Below are positions 61,087 through 64,000 of a DNA stretch of 64,000 nt, piece by piece. A program made the translations under genes and the position numbers. The notes beneath the pieces were generated by a model that saw only the letters and a list, made by a program, of their open reading frames with translations, had not been told where the DNA came from and made no database searches. Origin of the DNA: Pseudomonadota bacterium (GTDB taxonomy: Bacteria > Pseudomonadota > Alphaproteobacteria > Acetobacterales > Acetobacteraceae); the NCBI GenBank assembly GCA_019352115.1, contig JABBNW010000001.1, positions 1 through 64,000 of the forward strand, read 5' to 3'. Each line of letters begins with the position of its first letter. Positions within the stretch are counted from its first letter, which is position 1.

Positions 61087-62271
61087 ATGTCCCGTCCCGC
61101 CCGCCCGAGCTTCCCCACCCCCGTCCTGATCGAGACCACCGAGGCGCTCGCCGCGCTGTGCGCGCGCCTGCGGACGGAGGAATTCGTCACCGTCGACACC
61201 GAATTCATGCGCGAGCGCACCTACTGGCCCGAGCTATGCGTCGTGCAGCTCGCCGGCACAGGGGATGTGGCGGTGGTCGATGCGCTGGCCGAAGGGATCG
61301 ACCTTGCGCCCCTCGGCGAGTTGTTCGCCGATCCGGCGGTGCTGAAAGTGTTCCACGCCGCGCGGCAGGACATCGAGATTTTCGTCCTGCGCTACGGCGC
61401 CGTCCCCACCCCCCTGTTCGACACCCAGGTAGCGGCGATGGTGGCGGGGTTCGGCGACCAGGCGGGCTACGACACCCTGGTGCAGACCCTCGCCGGCGGG
61501 CAGATCGACAAGGCGCACCGGTTCAGCGACTGGGCCGCGCGGCCCCTGTCGCCGGCCCAGCTTGCCTACGCCGCCGCCGACGTGACCTGGCTGCGCATCG
61601 TCTATGAGCAGTTGCGCGACCGGCTGGCCCGCGACCACCGGCTGGAATGGGTGGGGGAGGAGATGGCGGTGCTCGCCGATCCCGCCACCTACCGCGCCGA
61701 GCCCGAGGACATGTGGCTGCGCCTGCGCCCGCGCAGCACCAACCGCCGCTACCTCGGCATGGTCCGCGCCCTGGCGGCGTGGCGGGAGCGGGAGGCACAG
61801 CGGATCAACATCCCCCGCCAGCGCCTGCTGAAGGACGAGACCCTGCTGGAGATCGCCGCCTCCGCGCCGGAGACGCCGGAGGGGCTCGCCCGTGCCCGCG
61901 GCATCAGCAAGGGCTTTGCCGAGGGGCGCACCGGCGTGGCCCTGCTGGAAGCGATCGCCAACGCGCGCGCCCTGCCGGAAGACGCGTTGCCCGTCGTCCC
62001 GCGCGGGACCGAGGGCGCCGCGCGGCCGTCGCCGGCGCTGGTGGCGCTGCTGAAAGTGCTGCTCGCCGCGAAGTGCGAGCAGCACCACGTCGCGCCGCGC
62101 CTGGTGGCGGTGTCGGAGGATCTCGACCGCCTGGCGCAGGGCGAGGACGCCGGCGTCCCTGCCTTGCACGGCTGGCGCCGGGAGGTGTTCGGCGCCGATG
62201 CGCTGGCGCTGCGCGACGGCCGCACGGCGCTTGGCGTGGCGGGGCGGCAGGTGCGGCTGATCCCGGTCTGA
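61087..62271 (+). CDS. rnd: Ribonuclease D
   Basis: RNase D is a 3'-5' exoribonuclease that trims tRNA precursors. The 394-residue protein has the DEDD residues in EEFVTVDTEFMRERTYWP (Asp, Glu), VFHAARQDIEIFVLRYG (Asp) and LAYAAADVTWLRIVYEQL (Asp, with Tyr of the DEDDy type). The C-terminal HRDC-type helices include RINIPRQRLLKDETLLEIAA. The ATG at 61087 is favoured over a GTG at 61072. Its TGA is also the first triplet of palindromic repeat copy 3. Confidence 0.96.
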   Translation: MSRPARPSFPTPVLIETTEALAALCARLRTEEFVTVDTEFMRERTYWPELCVVQLAGTGDVAVVDALAEGIDLAPLGELFADPAVLKVFHAARQDIEIFVLRYGAVPTPLFDTQVAAMVAGFGDQAGYDTLVQTLAGGQIDKAHRFSDWAARPLSPAQLAYAAADVTWLRIVYEQLRDRLARDHRLEWVGEEMAVLADPATYRAEPEDMWLRLRPRSTNRRYLGMVRALAAWREREAQRINIPRQRLLKDETLLEIAASAPETPEGLARARGISKGFAEGRTGVALLEAIANARALPEDALPVVPRGTEGAARPSPALVALLKVLLAAKCEQHHVAPRLVAVSEDLDRLAQGEDAGVPALHGWRREVFGADALALRDGRTALGVAGRQVRLIPV

Positions 62272-62372
62272 GAGTTTGTGAAAGAATGCCCGTCAGCCGC
62301 CGAGATCGCCCGAAAATCCGAGTGATTTCAACGGGCATTCTTTCGCAAGTTCGATTGCTTTTCAAGCTCTGA
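62269..62372. repeat. Stop-codon palindromic repeat, copy 3
   Basis: 104 bp, 102 identical to copy 2 at 54087-54190, starting on the rnd stop codon with TGAGAGTTTGTGAAAGAATG and ending AAGCTCTGA. It has the same perfect 14-bp stem. On the minus strand both copies encode the same peptide start MKSNRTCERMPVEITR, which I take as a by-product of sequence identity. Confidence 0.9.
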
Positions 62373-62546
62373 GGCGTCGCCGGTGCCCCGGCCGGCCGGC
62401 CGGGGCGGCCGATCGAAAAACCCGTTCAGGTTGATCGAGAAAGTCCATTGGACTCGCCCTGAATGATCGACTAACCCTGCGCCCGTCGGACGCCGCCGGC
62501 ATTCCGGCGTGCGTCCCGCATCCGTTGCAGACAAGGGAGCAGGGTC

Positions 62547-62969
62547 ATGGCATCGCTCAAGGGCAGCAAGACGGAAGAGAACCTGAAATACGCCTTCGCC
62601 GGCGAATCGCAGGCCAATCGCCGCTATCTCTACTTCGCCCAGAAGGCGGACGTGGAAGGCTACAACGATGTCGCCGCGGTGTTCCGCTCCACCGCCGAGG
62701 GTGAGACGGGCCACGCGCACGGTCATCTGGAATTCATGGAAGCCGTGGGCGATCCGGCCACCGGCCTGCCGATCGGCAAGACCTCCGACAACCTGGCCGC
62801 GGCGGTGGCGGGCGAAACCCACGAGTACACCGACATGTACCCCGGCATGGTGCGTGCGGCGCGCGAGGAAGGTTTCGAGGAAATTGCCGACTGGTTCGAG
62901 ACCCTGGCCAAGGCCGAGCGCTCGCATGCCGGCCGGTTCCAGCGCGCCCTCGACGAACTGGCGAAGTAA
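62547..62969 (+). CDS. Rubrerythrin-type diiron protein (no rubredoxin domain)
   Basis: This 140-residue ferritin-like protein has the four-helix diiron ligands: [35 protein letters not shown] and [12 protein letters not shown], with the Glu-x-x-His pairs. The C-terminal rubredoxin domain of classical rubrerythrin is absent. Such proteins reduce hydrogen peroxide, taking electrons from a partner. The ATG at 62547 follows GGGAGCAGGG. The Fe-S protein gene ~100 bp downstream is a plausible electron-transfer partner, since I recall this pair followed by a DUF3501 gene in other proteobacteria. Confidence 0.93.
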   Translation: MASLKGSKTEENLKYAFAGESQANRRYLYFAQKADVEGYNDVAAVFRSTAEGETGHAHGHLEFMEAVGDPATGLPIGKTSDNLAAAVAGETHEYTDMYPGMVRAAREEGFEEIADWFETLAKAERSHAGRFQRALDELAK

Positions 62970-62984
62970 GCGCCGCCCGGCTTC

Positions 62985-63013
62985 GCCTCTCCCGCGCATC
63001 GTGCGGGAGAGGC
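62985..63013. terminator. Hairpin between rubrerythrin and Fe-S protein genes
   Basis: GCCTCTCCCGC (62985-62995) and GCGGGAGAGGC (63003-63013) form a perfect 11-bp stem with a 7-nt loop and no T-run. It may reduce read-through into, or stabilise the mRNA upstream of, the next gene. Confidence 0.55.
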
Positions 63014-63073
63014 CGTCGCGGATTCCCGCCCCCATTCGGCCGACCCGGCCCCCTGCCCGACAGGTGAGAGCGC

Positions 63074-64000
63074 ATGCGCGAAGGCAGCCTCGACGCACCC
63101 ACCCGCCATCCGATCGCCTGGCAGGATCCGGACTTCGTCGATCCCGCGAAGATCGACGCCGAGCTGCGCCGGGTGTTCGACATCTGCCATACCTGCCGGC
63201 GCTGCTTCAACCTCTGTGATTCGTTTCCGAAGCTATTCGACCTGATCGACGCCGCGCCGACCGGCGAATTGGAAACGGTCGCCAGCGCCGATTTCAAGCC
63301 GGTCGTGGATGCGTGCACGCTCTGCGACATGTGCTTCATGACGAAGTGCCCTTACGTGCCGCCGCACGCGTTCGACCTGGATTTCCCGCACCTGATGCTG
63401 CGCTACCGGGCGATGGAAGCGGCGCAGGGGAAGGTTTCGTTCGTCGATCGCCAACTGGCGGCGACCGACCGCAACGGCAAGCTCGCCGCGCTGGCCGCGC
63501 CGGTGGCGAACTGGGCGACGGATCGGACCAATACCCGCACCCGCGCGCTGCTCGGCAAGGCCGCTGATCTCGATCCGCGGGCGGAACTGCCGAAATACCA
63601 TGCGCGCAGCTTCGTCGCCGAGGCGAAGGCGGCGCCGCCGCAGGTGAACGCGGCGGCACCGGGCTTCGGCCGCAAGGCGGTGCTGTACGCCACCTGTTTC
63701 GTGAACTACAACGATCCCGAGCTGGGCCGTGCGGCGCGCGCCGTGCTGGCGCGGAACGGGGTGGAGACCGAGGTCGTGCACCCGCATTGCTGCGGCATGC
63801 CGCTGCTGGAGCAGGGCCGCCTCGCCGATGTGGCGGCAGCGGCGCGGGAGGTGGCGGGCGCGCTCGGTCCCTGGATCGACAAGGGTTACGACGTGATCGC
63901 ACTGGTCCCGTCCTGCGCGCTGATGCTGAAATTCGAATGGCCGCTGATCCTGCCCGGCGACCCGGCAGTGGAGCGACTGGCGCGGGCGAGCTTCGACATC
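63074..64000 (+). CDS. 4Fe-4S dicluster/CCG-domain protein (GlpC/HdrD-like), cut by window end
   Basis: The first 309 codons of a gene with no stop before the window edge. It has two ferredoxin-type clusters, [11 protein letters not shown] and [17 protein letters not shown], followed by heterodisulfide-reductase-type CCG domains: [13 protein letters not shown] with [15 protein letters not shown], and the start of a second one with [12 protein letters not shown]. It resembles the electron-transfer subunit of anaerobic glycerol-3-phosphate dehydrogenase but has no glpAB next to it. GGTGAGAG lies just before the ATG at 63074. Placed after rubrerythrin, it probably delivers electrons for peroxide reduction (inference). 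Confidence 0.88.
   Translation, partial: MREGSLDAPTRHPIAWQDPDFVDPAKIDAELRRVFDICHTCRRCFNLCDSFPKLFDLIDAAPTGELETVASADFKPVVDACTLCDMCFMTKCPYVPPHAFDLDFPHLMLRYRAMEAAQGKVSFVDRQLAATDRNGKLAALAAPVANWATDRTNTRTRALLGKAADLDPRAELPKYHARSFVAEAKAAPPQVNAAAPGFGRKAVLYATCFVNYNDPELGRAARAVLARNGVETEVVHPHCCGMPLLEQGRLADVAAAAREVAGALGPWIDKGYDVIALVPSCALMLKFEWPLILPGDPAVERLARASFDI

Overview
The window looks like chromosomal DNA of a GC-rich alphaproteobacterium, most likely an Acetobacteraceae-type species. This is inferred from gene order and protein style (pal-cpoB-tilS-ftsH-folP-glmM block, lptFG-lptD-surA block, hopanoid genes, PEP-CTERM proteins); no marker such as 16S rRNA is present. Most of it is housekeeping gene blocks in tight operons (ATGA, GTGA or TGATG overlaps). 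One accessory stretch lies at about 36-45 kb, and several families of small palindromic repeats lie between genes.

Layout. 0.1-5.2 kb: a class-I glutamine amidotransferase, tadA, two sugar-transfer-type proteins and purD. 5.2-18.5 kb: a decayed GxxExxY gene, xseA, pal, cpoB, tilS, ftsH, folP, a sigma-54-activator-like regulator lacking a proper GAFTGA loop, glmM and thiD. 18.5-25.6 kb: gltB, gltD and an NDUFA9-like NAD(P)-binding protein on the minus strand. 25.7-35.8 kb: tRNA-Gln, a lysine/proline-rich membrane protein, a DUF1330 protein, a BNR-repeat protein, an Ldh2-type dehydrogenase, a cupin with a molybdopterin-dependent oxidoreductase subunit, an unknown protein, rsmA, tRNA-Pro and a KirBac-type potassium channel.

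36-45 kb is the accessory part. It holds vapBC, a possible SOS (LexA-box) promoter in front of an unknown protein, a first PEP-CTERM protein, a wrecked MNT/HEPN toxin-antitoxin pair, and a second MNT/HEPN pair whose two key catalytic positions are both substituted. Then come a LuxI-fold acyltransferase of the PEP-CTERM/exosortase-associated type, a convergent ThiF(E1-like)-nitroreductase fusion protein (MoeY/Rv1355c-like), and a second PEP-CTERM protein. The acyltransferase, ThiF-nitroreductase and PEP-CTERM set is the best candidate here for a little-described system: it could make and modify a small acylated molecule linked to cell-surface protein export. No exosortase is in the window.

45-64 kb: an ABC-transporter auxiliary lipoprotein and a GNAT, an HSL-type esterase, the lipopolysaccharide export genes lptF-lptG-lptD with surA, a zinc-ribbon membrane protein, a PaiB-type flavoprotein, a Cys-based phosphatase, squalene-hopene cyclase with hpnE, a divergent GlxA-type regulator and isonitrile-hydratase-like gene, rnd, and a rubrerythrin followed by a 4Fe-4S/CCG-domain protein cut by the window end.

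A recurring theme is structured DNA exactly at stop codons. Three copies of a ~104-bp palindromic repeat begin on the TGA of cpoB, of a zinc-ribbon gene and of rnd. A different ~111-bp palindromic element begins on the TAG of glmM. A 15-bp tandem repeat spans the pal stop. A 122-bp triple-hairpin element lies before lptF, with a second partial copy at the left window edge.
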